Below are positions 34,215-41,773 of a stretch of DNA of 64,000 nucleotides, piece after piece. Origin of the DNA: Palsa-870 sp035937155 (GTDB taxonomy: Bacteria; Chloroflexota; Dormibacteria; Dormibacterales; Dormibacteraceae); the NCBI GenBank assembly GCA_035937155.1, contig DASYVJ010000072.1, positions 1 to 64,000 on the forward strand. The letters run 5' to 3'. The notes beneath the pieces were generated by a model, which worked only from the letters and a program-made list of their open reading frames with translations, ran no database searches and had not been told where the DNA came from. The position numbers and the translations under genes were made by a program. Position 1 is the stretch's first letter. Each line of letters begins with the position of its first letter.

Positions 34215-35192
34215 GTGCTGGACGATCTCATGAGCCGCCGCGTACAGGCGACCGCGTTGGTCGAGGCGGTGATAAAGCGCATCACCGACGCCTATATCTT
34301 CCCGGATCGCTCCGCGCGTGCGGCGAGTCTGTTGCGCGCGAGGTGCCAGGCCGGAGCCTACGATCTTCCCGAGGGCCTGGATCTGTGCGAGCGTGTGTCG
34401 GCCGATCTGTTCGAAGCGTGCGCCGACAAGCACTTGCGGCTGCTTTGGCACGAGTCCGCGGAGGCGAGCCGCGACGAGGCTGGGCTCGAGGCAGAATTGC
34501 TCGAGCAGTTCCGCCGGGAGAACTACGGCATGCGCCGCGTCGAGCAGCTGCCGGGAAACATCGGTGTGATCGAGTTGACGATCATCCCGCCGGCGACAGC
34601 GGCCGGCCCGACGATTGCCGCGGCCATGCAGCTCATGCATCACACCGACGCTCTGATCCTCGACCTCCGAGAAGCGCGCGGCGGTGCCCCTGACGGCGTG
34701 GCCTTCCTGTGCAGCTACTTCTTCTCCGACGGCGACGTCCACCTCAACGACATCATCGAAGGGCCGGATGGGCCCACCCGCCAGGTCTGGACCTACTCGT
34801 ACGTCCCCGGGCCTCGCTACCTCGACCGACCGATCTATGTGCTGACGAGTGCGAGCACGTTCTCCGGCGCTGAAGAGGTCGCATACGATCTGAAAGCGTT
34901 GGGACGAGCGACAATCGTCGGCGAGACGACGCGTGGCGGAGCGCACCCTTCAGAAGTCGTCTCTCTTGGAGAGCACATTGAGTTACGGCTGCCTGTCGCC
35001 CGCTCAGTGAATCCGGTTACGGGAACCAACTGGGAAGCGATCGGCGTCCAACCCGACGTCCCGGTGCCGGCCGCCACCGCGCTTATCGTCGCCCACCGCG
35101 CCGCCCTCGAAACGCTTGCCGACGAGAACGCACTCCCGATGGAAAAACGCGCCGATGCGCGTCGACTTCTCGACCAACTCGAACATCATTGA
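34215..35192 (+). CDS. S41 family peptidase (IRBP/tail-specific type)
   Basis: A 325-residue protein starting at GTG 34215, 17 nt after the tail motif. The N-terminal helical part and GNIGVIEL strand resemble interphotoreceptor retinoid-binding-like S41 proteins. The catalytic serine is in TSASTFSGAEEVAYDL, followed by GRATIVGETTRGGAHP. No signal peptide or PDZ domain is visible, so it is probably cytoplasmic. It is convergent with the retropepsin-like gene, overlapping by 7 nt. Confidence 0.85.
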   Translation: MLDDLMSRRVQATALVEAVIKRITDAYIFPDRSARAASLLRARCQAGAYDLPEGLDLCERVSADLFEACADKHLRLLWHESAEASRDEAGLEAELLEQFRRENYGMRRVEQLPGNIGVIELTIIPPATAAGPTIAAAMQLMHHTDALILDLREARGGAPDGVAFLCSYFFSDGDVHLNDIIEGPDGPTRQVWTYSYVPGPRYLDRPIYVLTSASTFSGAEEVAYDLKALGRATIVGETTRGGAHPSEVVSLGEHIELRLPVARSVNPVTGTNWEAIGVQPDVPVPAATALIVAHRAALETLADENALPMEKRADARRLLDQLEHH

Positions 35193-36010
35193 ACGCCCAG
35201 CCGTTTTGAAATGGCCCACCTCTTGCCGGGGAAATCAAACAACCAGTTCGCTTTGCTCAGCGTGCTGTATCCAAGAATTAGATCCATGGGTCTTTCGATT
35301 GTCGAGTTCACGTGCGACAGATCGACTCCAGCAACTTTATGAGGGGGAAACAATGTGTCACCAATCACGGCCGCCGACATGATGAACATCGGCGCCTCCA
35401 TTTTTGCTCCTGTCGAATCTGTTCCAGTGGATCCACCTACTTCCTGAAAGCAAGCAGGCTGCTTCTGGATAAAATGCGAGTCCACAACCGTAATACTTGC
35501 GCCCGTGTCCCACACCGCTTTGGCATTCAATGTTCCGCACTGAACATCAATATACGGGTGACACCTATTGTCAAACATCAGCTCTTGAAACGCGAAGCGA
35601 TCTCTCAATTCATCATTCGCATCAACCAAAACCCGATCCTCATCGAAGAGAAAGTGGCAACACAAGTCCTTGAGGAGATCCATTCCGATTAAGTTGCTTA
35701 TGCTTGGATCCTTGTCTGCCACGCGCACTAACGTGAATTGTTCCTTTGAGACAGGCCCAACATCAATACTCGGCACCGTAATCAAATCATCGCTGCTGTT
35801 TGCAAACAGTCCTGATGAGCCACTCCTCTCAGTGCTGTTGAACTTGGACGTGTAACCGTCCAATATGACGCTGGTCCTTGCCGCGCCGGTATCAAGAAGG
35901 AAACGGTACGCATTGGCGCCGATTGTTCCGTCAACAAAAACTTCGGCAGCTTCGACATCCTGTTCATCGTGTTTGATTATCAAATTGAACTGGTTCATCT
36001 GGCTTTCCAT
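35186..36010 (-). CDS. Two-lobed retropepsin-like aspartic protease
   Basis: A 274-residue protein with two aspartic-protease half-domains in one chain. The first catalytic motif is LLDTGAA with Asp at 40 and the second is VWDTGAS with Asp at 168. Each is preceded by a short strand and followed by a hydrophobic-hydrophobic-Gly segment (LIGMDLL, LILGYSTL). Bacterial clan AA proteins of the Asp_protease_2 group usually have one lobe per chain; a fused pair would make an intramolecular active site as in pepsin. There is no signal peptide. The gene is visibly AT-richer than its neighbours, which points to recent acquisition. Confidence 0.75.
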   Translation of the reverse strand: MESQMNQFNLIIKHDEQDVEAAEVFVDGTIGANAYRFLLDTGAARTSVILDGYTSKFNSTERSGSSGLFANSSDDLITVPSIDVGPVSKEQFTLVRVADKDPSISNLIGMDLLKDLCCHFLFDEDRVLVDANDELRDRFAFQELMFDNRCHPYIDVQCGTLNAKAVWDTGASITVVDSHFIQKQPACFQEVGGSTGTDSTGAKMEAPMFIMSAAVIGDTLFPPHKVAGVDLSHVNSTIERPMDLILGYSTLSKANWLFDFPGKRWAISKRLGVQ

Positions 36011-36050
36011 TGAGCGGCCTTGCGATTAGTGTCCCACGTCTTGGAGTCGC

Positions 36051-36066
36051 TGACAGCCAAGCTGAC
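36051..36066 (+). repeat. Solo partial tail motif
   Basis: TGACAGCCAAGCTGAC without an accompanying selC fragment, shortly before selC copy D. It probably marks an older or partly deleted junction. Confidence 0.55.
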
Positions 36067-36142
36067 GCCTGTGGAGGATGGCGAATGGCCGACGCTTCCG
36101 ACTGAACTTCAGCGGCTGCCTATCGAGGATGGTGTAGGCGTT

Positions 36143-36259
36143 AGCCCATCGGTCTTCAAAACCGTTTGCGAGGCGCTGTTGAGGCGTCCTGGGTAGGTTC
36201 GATTCCCATCCATCACCGCCAATTCCAGCAGTAGTGACAGCCAAGATGACAGCCACAGC
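36143..36259 (+). repeat. selC 3'-half copy with tail motif (D)
   Basis: Starts at CATCGGTCTTCAAAACCG and runs to CATCACCGCCA with few changes from selC (one in the 3' acceptor strand), then after about 13 nt TGACAGCCAAGATGACAGCCACAGC. The 5' half of the tRNA is missing. Confidence 0.85.
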
Positions 36260-36559
36260 AGCGGACGTTGGAACTCTCTGGCGAACTAACTTGGCCGCCA
36301 CGTCTGTGCATTGACGCGACCTTAAGTCGGCTGACGGTCCCCCCTTCCAATGCCGAAATGTCGACCACGCCGGCGTATCCGACCGCGATCTGGCTGTGGG
36401 GGTCATCATGATCGTGGATAGGAACCTCGCGTGCATACCGGGTCGGCCAGGTCTCGATGCCGACATCCAAGGGCAAATTCACACATGGAGCGCCAAATTG
36501 GCTCGACCAGGCGCGAGTGTCTCGACTGGCTTCTGATTCTCAATCGTCGGCATCTTTAG
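36260..36559. other. Gene-poor stretch with a decayed minus-strand reading frame
   Basis: No intact gene. On the minus strand 36232-36482 encodes a plausible protein fragment (VNLPLDVGIETWPTRYAREVP, IHDHDDPHSQIAVGY) that then runs into tail motif D, as the membrane gene next to selC does. I read it as a truncated gene, family unknown. The rest shows nothing I can support. Confidence 0.35.
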
Positions 36560-36739
36560 CGCGTCCTGACTGACTGGCTCGAGCACTACAACCAGGCTCG
36601 GCCTCACCGCAGGCTCGATCTGCAGACTCCGATTGCGCGCTCCGATCCGGTCGTGACGTTGGGACCGGTGACGTGCGATGAGAGATTTGGCGGGCTCCTG
36701 CGCGAATATTCGCGCGCGCCGATGCCGGCCACTGCGTGA
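36560..36739 (+). mobile_element. C-terminal remnant of an IS481/IS3-like transposase
   Basis: A 60-residue fragment, open from 36560 (a stop lies just before) to TGA 36739, reads DWLEHYNQARPHRRLDLQTPI. This matches the end of the rve integrase core of DDE transposases (W-x3-YN-x2-RPH-x2-L). The catalytic core and terminal repeats are not visible. The remainder up to 37103 shows no supportable gene. Confidence 0.7.
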
Positions 36740-37103
36740 ACCCGACTCGCACCAGGGCTGCCAACGGTTCTCGACTGGTGTCGGAACCGACCCATCGTCC
36801 AAAGCTATCGGCTGTCCCCACCTCGGGAATGACCAGTCGATCGTAATGACGAATTTGCGTGCCCGACACCCCTCAGCTCGGCCTCGTGTCCTCTCTTATG
36901 CGTTGCCGATCGGTGGTTCCTCTCGCTTCTTCGGATGCTCGTCTTCGTAGAGGATGCACGGTCTCTAAGGGGCTTCTTAGCTCCCGTTCAATGGCGACCG
37001 GACACCGTTGGATCGCGGAAAGAGGAGGCTAAAGGTGGGCAATATCGCGTGCCATACTGTCCGTGATCGGTCTACTAGTGTGTGATATTCAGGAGAGGAA
37101 GCC

Positions 37104-37187
37104 TTGAATGCGAGAAACATCGGCGGTATCGTGGTCCTGCTTATCGTCGTCTACTTGATACTCCACTTCTTGTTCCACGTGATCTGA
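37104..37187 (+). CDS. Very short single-helix membrane peptide
   Basis: 27 residues from TTG 37104 to TGA 37187: MNARN, then a nearly unbroken hydrophobic run (GGIVVLLIVVYLILHFLFHV). An AGGAGAGG ribosome-binding site is placed 6 nt upstream. The composition resembles small membrane proteins or type I toxin peptides; neither can be decided. The following 290 nt to 37476 hold no intact gene, only a possible decayed minus-strand fragment near 37210-37400 (DLDLTGVLPLRDGEWHTITL). Confidence 0.4.
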   Translation: MNARNIGGIVVLLIVVYLILHFLFHVI

Positions 37188-37476
37188 ACGCCGCTCGCTC
37201 TTTCCGTGTAGAGGACTCACGCAAGGCGAAGAACCGCCAGCGTTCCGTCCCTGGCCAGCCGGCGTCAGCGTGATCGTGTGCCACTCTCCATCGCGAAGCG
37301 GCAGCACACCAGTTAGATCCAGGTCGACGTTGTCTGCTAGCCAAGGACCCTGAGGATGCTGGCCTTTGTCGATACCGGCGACCTTGAGCGTGGAGATCGT
37401 CGTTGAGCTGCCCTCGCTTCGTAAACCCACCTCTACGCAAGGAAGGCTAGATACCGTCGTTTCACAGACTAAACGA

Positions 37477-37767
37477 ATGAACGAGAACGTCAAACACGTA
37501 ATGGAGGAGCTGGCGGCGCTGGGCGGCGTCCGTCCTCGCCTGCTCGACGACAATACTATCGAGTTGCGCCCCATGCCAGCGTCGCCCGAACTCTCCCAGA
37601 AGGTTGCTGAGATTTTCGAACGCGCGGGCATGCGAGAGCTGCAGCCATGGGTTTGGGGAGTCGCGAAAGCACATAGGTTGACCTTGGCAGCGCGAATGAA
37701 GGCGGTCGGACGTCGCCTGCGTGTCAGCAGTTCGCGAGTTGCTGCATCGGTGCGTCGGCGAACCTGA
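37477..37767 (+). CDS. Small hypothetical protein
   Basis: 96 residues from ATG 37477 (MNENVKHVMEELAALGGVRPRLL). The N-terminal 60 residues look like a compact alpha/beta domain and the C-terminus is strongly basic. No family recognised. The basic end may be out-of-frame extension, so the true length is unsure. Confidence 0.4.
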   Translation: MNENVKHVMEELAALGGVRPRLLDDNTIELRPMPASPELSQKVAEIFERAGMRELQPWVWGVAKAHRLTLAARMKAVGRRLRVSSSRVAASVRRRT

Positions 37768-37974
37768 GCCTTTCGGGTGCAAATATCCCGTCAGGTCAAG
37801 CAGGCTGAGCTCGTCGTCGGCTACCACGCCAGGCGCTCTTGGTCCTCGCCTGCATCTGCGATCAGACAATTGGTTAGCTTCCTTGTTGATGTGTTCATGG
37901 TCAAGCTCGATCGCGTCGCATGAGGTTGAACTCCCTCTCCTTCGCCACGAGCTGAGCGCTCTGAGGGCGAGAAC

Positions 37975-39327
37975 GTGACTGCCGAATACCAGCGTGCGCC
38001 TGCACCCGGCTGGGCCAAGGACCTCGTTATCTACGAGCTCAATCCCCGCGGATTCACCTCCCCGAACGGAGCGGGCAATGGCAACGGCAGCGGCACCTTC
38101 CAGTCACTTCGCCAAAAGCTCCCATACCTTCGTGACCTTGGCATTAACGCCATATGGATGGCCGGGCACAGCCAGGCAACCAACCACTTCTACGGCATCT
38201 GGTCGGCTTATGCGGCCGACAGGCCCGATCGCATCGAGCCAGCGTTGGGCGCACCCACCGACCTCAAGGAGTTGGTAAAGACCGCTCACTCTAACGACAT
38301 CCGAATCTTCCTAGACGTGATCTCGCACGGTGTCCTGGCACACAGCAGCCTCGTACAGGAGCACCCTGCCTGGTTCAGGGGGTCGAGTTGGGGCATGGCG
38401 GACTACTACTACCAGCATCCCGAGTTTCGACGCTGGTGGGTCGACCTGTGGATGAGCTACGCGCTTGACTACGAGATAGACGGATTTCGGATCGACATAG
38501 CTCTCGGCGACTCAACGCTTTGGGACGAAATCACATCCAGATTGCGCGAGGCGGGTAAGGAGATAGTCGTCTTCCCCGAAGTAGAGCGCTACCACTTCAG
38601 TCAACAGGACACATTCGACTTCAGCAGTGATCAGTACCTCACGGTCGACCTTCGCCACTCGAGCGTAAACGGGCCGGGCCTCTACACAATGCAAATAAGC
38701 TCGCATGATCGTGGCTGGGAAGCTCTGCCCGGCAATCATTACGTGATTCGTGGATCGCGGGCAAAACTAGGGTACGGAGCACTTCTAAGTCCCCATATCC
38801 CCTTGATGTTCTCCGGCGAAGAATTTGACGCAACGCCAGTCGGGCTCCCGAACCTTAAACAAGGTCTGTTCGGAACCGGCGGCCCCGGAGGCTGGCTATA
38901 TGGCAATCAACTCCAATGGTCCCAGCTCGACCAACCATTGAACGCGGCCATGGTCAAAGACGCGGCTGCCATGCTCAAGGTTCGGCACGATAATTCACAC
39001 CTATTGAATGGCGATTCAGGTGCGGCTCTAACTACACGAGTCCCTGGAAATGGAGCCTCGTCTCTAGTTCCATTCGCAAGGTACTTACCTGGCGAGGACG
39101 CCATTATCGTTCTGGCCAACGACACGTCGGCTGCCATCACATACCGTTGCGCTCCTTCGCTCGAAAGGTTCGGATACCAGCACGCACGAAAGCTGCGGCT
39201 GACAGACCTGATTTCCGGCAAGTCGAAGCGAATTGAATTTGATGAAATCGATCGCGTTCCGATCCGAATACGTCCTGACGGGGTGGCTGGCGGAGGCGTG
39301 CGCGTCTTTCGGTTGAGACCGGACTGA
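37975..39327 (+). CDS. GH13 alpha-amylase-family enzyme
   Basis: A 450-residue (beta/alpha)8 glycosidase-like protein without signal peptide. The conserved regions are recognisable: DVISHG (region I, H118), GFRIDIA with the nucleophile Asp174, FPEVERY with the acid/base Glu near 202, and SSHD with Asp245. Region I normally reads DxVxNH, so the Asn is changed here. The C-terminal beta domain starts at about residue 355. Substrate is likely an intracellular alpha-glucan or disaccharide. It begins at GTG 37975 with no clear operon partner. Confidence 0.82.
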   Translation: MTAEYQRAPAPGWAKDLVIYELNPRGFTSPNGAGNGNGSGTFQSLRQKLPYLRDLGINAIWMAGHSQATNHFYGIWSAYAADRPDRIEPALGAPTDLKELVKTAHSNDIRIFLDVISHGVLAHSSLVQEHPAWFRGSSWGMADYYYQHPEFRRWWVDLWMSYALDYEIDGFRIDIALGDSTLWDEITSRLREAGKEIVVFPEVERYHFSQQDTFDFSSDQYLTVDLRHSSVNGPGLYTMQISSHDRGWEALPGNHYVIRGSRAKLGYGALLSPHIPLMFSGEEFDATPVGLPNLKQGLFGTGGPGGWLYGNQLQWSQLDQPLNAAMVKDAAAMLKVRHDNSHLLNGDSGAALTTRVPGNGASSLVPFARYLPGEDAIIVLANDTSAAITYRCAPSLERFGYQHARKLRLTDLISGKSKRIEFDEIDRVPIRIRPDGVAGGGVRVFRLRPD

Positions 39328-39543
39328 TCCCGTAAGTCATTCTTGGCCTGCCCCGCAAGAGACAGGAGAAAGTCCAAGTTGTCTCTGCGCGCTCTCCTCG
39401 CCGAACAAAATGGCCGTAGCTCCGCTGAGCCGGGACTTAACCCGCCCGCGATCTTCGGAAACGCGTACCGTGGGACAGTCGATGCGCCAGCCGCACGCAC
39501 ATGGCGGCTGATGCTCCGCCTTTGTTGCGGTACCTTGGGTTAG

Positions 39544-39888
39544 GTGATGCCGCCGAGTCCGGACTCTGAAATAGAGCTCGATACTGCGACAAGCGCCTGG
39601 GTGGACTCCCATCCTGGTGATGAGCCTCGCGTCATCGTCTACCAAGTCCATCGCTGCTGCGGCGGCGGAAAGATCTGCGATGTGCAGGTGCGACAGCAGT
39701 CGCGCCGCGACGATATCAGCACCTACGCCACGGCCGTAATGAAGGACGGCACCAGGATTGGCATCGATCCCCGCGCGGGGGCTCGGTTACCATCACGCTT
39801 TCGACTAACGGTCCGCGGGCTCGGCCCGCTCAAGCATCTCGATCTCGACCTCGATGGCGAGCAATGGGGAGCGCTCCTGTACGACTGA
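39544..39888 (+). CDS. Hypothetical protein with CCGGGKIC motif
   Basis: 114 residues, starting GTG-ATG (39544/39547). It contains VYQVHRCCGGGKICDVQV and a beta-rich C-terminus. The paired cysteines could bind metal. No family is recognised. The 545-nt gap that follows (39889-40433) holds a solo tail motif and selC copy E but no gene. Confidence 0.5.
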   Translation: MMPPSPDSEIELDTATSAWVDSHPGDEPRVIVYQVHRCCGGGKICDVQVRQQSRRDDISTYATAVMKDGTRIGIDPRAGARLPSRFRLTVRGLGPLKHLDLDLDGEQWGALLYD

Positions 39889-40055
39889 CACGCCGATCCA
39901 TATGGCTTGGCGGCTGCTGAACGGAGCGTCACATGGTGCTGTCCAGCCTGCTCTTAATCAGCTGGTCACAAGGCCCGTTTGGCCCGCTTGTCGATCTCAG
40001 ACAGACCACCGTTTACAAACCCTCACTCTGCAAGGGGAGTTCTCCTGCGTCCGAT

Positions 40056-40077
40056 GGCAGCCAAGATGACAGCCAAC
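40056..40077 (+). repeat. Solo tail motif
   Basis: GGCAGCCAAGATGACAGCC, a degenerate tail unit (TGAC of the first half changed to TGGC) without an adjacent selC fragment, about 95 nt before selC copy E. Confidence 0.6.
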
Positions 40078-40171
40078 CAGGTGGCCGCAGGCGGACAAGG
40101 CGCTCGATCACGGACTACTGATGCGCACGGTCGATCGGCAGCGCACGTTTGTGGACGGTCCTGGACGGCAG

Positions 40172-40268
40172 CCCCGCGGTCTTCAAAACTGTTTGCGGGG
40201 GCGCTGTTGAGGCGTCCTGGGTAGGTTCGATTCCCAGCCGGGTCGTGCTAGCCAAGTTGACAGCCACG
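40172..40268 (+). repeat. selC 3'-half copy with tail motif (E)
   Basis: Starts at CCCCGCGGTCTTCAAAACTG, keeps the variable arm and T arm (GGTAGGTTCGATTCCCA), then diverges at the acceptor end (GCCGGGTCGTGC). It is followed by a partial tail, GCCAAGTTGACAGCCAC. It is the most eroded long copy. Confidence 0.82.
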
Positions 40269-40433
40269 GCCCCTTGGCCTGCCTATTGATAATCCGTTGC
40301 TATCAGGAGCTCTCGAGCGCCGGTGGACGGGCTGCGACACGATCGCGCACGTTGACACTCTTGCCGCAGCTTGGTAGGGTGGCGCCGGTCTTCCGCGTCG
40401 GGGGCACGCGAAAAGAAACCGTGGGGGTAGGCG

Positions 40434-41405
40434 TTGCGCATCCATCGCTACATGACTCATGCCGTGGTCCTCGCCATTGCTGCTGCTATGTCGAGCTACG
40501 CCACCATTGACCGAAGCTTCTTTCCGACCTTCCACGCAGCTGCAGTCACCGCTGCCGCCGCGGACGAAGGAGTTGCGGTCGGCGACGTTTCGCTGGGCCG
40601 TGACAGCGTCATCATCAAACCGCTTTCCATTCCGACAGCGCCGCTCGTCAGCCGCGCTCCAATCGTGCACATGGTCGTGCAGGGAGACACCCTTGAAAGT
40701 ATCGGCCGGCAGTTCAACCTCCCGTGGAGGTACATCTTGTGGTCGAATCCAGGCCTTCGCATGCCGCTCAAGGTGGGACAACCCACGAACGTGGCACCGG
40801 TACCTGGCGTCGTAGTCCTCGTCAAGCGGGGGGATACGCCGGCGAGCCTCGCCGCCGCCTATGGCGTGGAGGTGAGCACGTTGCTCGGCTTCAATGGAAT
40901 TCGGGGCCCGCAGCTAACGCCCGGCTCGGTGCTTGTGATTCCAGTCGATCCCGCCCAGGGGCCGAACCTCAGCATAGGTGCGCCGGCCGACCCGGTCCAC
41001 CCCGGCCGGTTCCTATGTCCGATTCCTGGCGCCCAGATCATCCAGCAGTTCGGACCGACATCGTTCGCGATAGAGCCACCCTTCGGCGGTTATCTCCATT
41101 TCCACACCGGGGTCGATTTACTGGCCGGCTACGGCACGCCGATCGTCGCGGCTGCCGGTGGAAAAGTGACTGCGGCAGGGCCCGCAGACTACTTCGGGAT
41201 CCGGGTTGAGGTCACCGACAGTTTCGGCCTGGTGGAGGTCTACGCCCACATGTCGCAGGTGTCCGTAGCTGTTGGGCAGGAAGTTCAGCAGAGCGAGAAG
41301 GTCGGCTATGTCGGCAGTACGGGTCTGTCGATCGGCGCACATCTTCACTTTCAACTCGAAGTCGGCGGCATGCCGACCGCTCCAGGTGCATTGATCGGCT
41401 GTTAA
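40434..41405 (+). CDS. LysM-LysM-M23 peptidoglycan endopeptidase
   Basis: A 323-residue secreted cell-wall enzyme. The N-terminus has a signal peptide-like helix (residues 8-24, HAVVLAIAAAMSSYA). Two LysM domains follow (VVQGDTLESIGRQFNL and VKRGDTPASLAAAYGV), then an M23/LytM domain with zinc ligands H224 and D228 (HFHTGVD) and the catalytic HLH at 303-305. It hydrolyses peptidoglycan cross-bridges or is a LytM activator. It begins at TTG 40434 and is followed by a solo tail motif. Confidence 0.9.
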   Translation: MRIHRYMTHAVVLAIAAAMSSYATIDRSFFPTFHAAAVTAAAADEGVAVGDVSLGRDSVIIKPLSIPTAPLVSRAPIVHMVVQGDTLESIGRQFNLPWRYILWSNPGLRMPLKVGQPTNVAPVPGVVVLVKRGDTPASLAAAYGVEVSTLLGFNGIRGPQLTPGSVLVIPVDPAQGPNLSIGAPADPVHPGRFLCPIPGAQIIQQFGPTSFAIEPPFGGYLHFHTGVDLLAGYGTPIVAAAGGKVTAAGPADYFGIRVEVTDSFGLVEVYAHMSQVSVAVGQEVQQSEKVGYVGSTGLSIGAHLHFQLEVGGMPTAPGALIGC

Positions 41406-41438
41406 GGAGCCTCGAGCCTGCGGGTCGTCGGCGACCCA

Positions 41439-41460
41439 CAGCCAAGATGACAGCCAAGCC
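41439..41460 (+). repeat. Solo tail motif (F)
   Basis: CAGCCAAGATGACAGCCAAGCC, 34 nt after the M23 gene stop, without a selC fragment. It marks the left edge of the leuA cassette. Confidence 0.6.
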
Positions 41461-41614
41461 AGCGCATCTCGAAGGACCATTGTGGATAGCGTGCCTTGTG
41501 GAGGGTCGCCGTCAATTGAACTTGCAGCATGGTGCTCGCCGACTGAGCCCGGCCCGGTCGCTTGTGGCTGAGCGACTGGACAAACGAAGCCATTCACGGC
41601 ACCATAGGCGCACC

Positions 41615-41656
41615 ATGAGCTTGGCTCGACGAGCCGGCCAGCTGCTCCTTACGTAG
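41615..41656 (+). CDS. Leucine-rich leader peptide of leuA
   Basis: A 13-codon frame, ATG to TAG, reading MSLARRAGQLLLT. Three consecutive leucine codons of different kinds (CTG, CTC, CTT) lie near the end, plus one early TTG. It directly precedes two hairpins and the leuA gene, the classical layout of ribosome-mediated attenuation: with scarce charged Leu-tRNA the ribosome stalls at the Leu run and read-through is favoured. Confidence 0.65.
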   Translation: MSLARRAGQLLLT

Positions 41657-41723
41657 GCGAGCGCCCCCGGGTGGGTGCTCGCGAGACCTCCTGCGTCTAG
41701 TCGACCCAGGAGGTCTTTCATTT
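41657..41723 (+). promoter_or_regulatory. Leucine attenuator: pause hairpin and terminator
   Basis: Hairpin 1 spans 41657-41682 with a 10-bp stem GCGAGCGCCC/GGGTGCTCGC, starting right at the leader stop codon. Hairpin 2 spans 41684-41716 with a perfect 10-bp stem AGACCTCCTG/CAGGAGGTCT, followed by TTTCATTT. Hairpin 2 is the terminator. I could not prove an alternative antiterminator by eye. Confidence 0.65.
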
Positions 41724-41773
41724 CCCCCCAGATCAAAAAACACGAGGCAAACAGGAAGAGAGCTGTAAATTCC

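Noticed and set aside
34104..34946. 280-codon minus-strand frame over the S41 peptidase and selC copy C
   Set aside because: It is the shadow of the peptidase gene and ends in selC antisense; no domain is recognisable.
36479..36869. Minus-strand frames opposite the transposase remnant
   Set aside because: The plus strand carries a clear transposase C-terminus; the minus frames have no recognisable domain and no good start.
37089..37631. 180-codon minus-strand frame
   Set aside because: It spans the complement of the short membrane peptide and of the gene at 37477. Only a middle portion (about 37210-37400) looks protein-like, so at most a decayed fragment.
34078..40268. Partial selC copies as extra functional tRNAs
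   Set aside because: All lack the 5' acceptor strand and D arm, and copy E has lost the acceptor 3' strand.
25894..41460. Spaced repeats as a possible CRISPR array
   Set aside because: Copies are kilobases apart, of uneven length, and attached to selC fragments; no regular short spacers and no cas genes.
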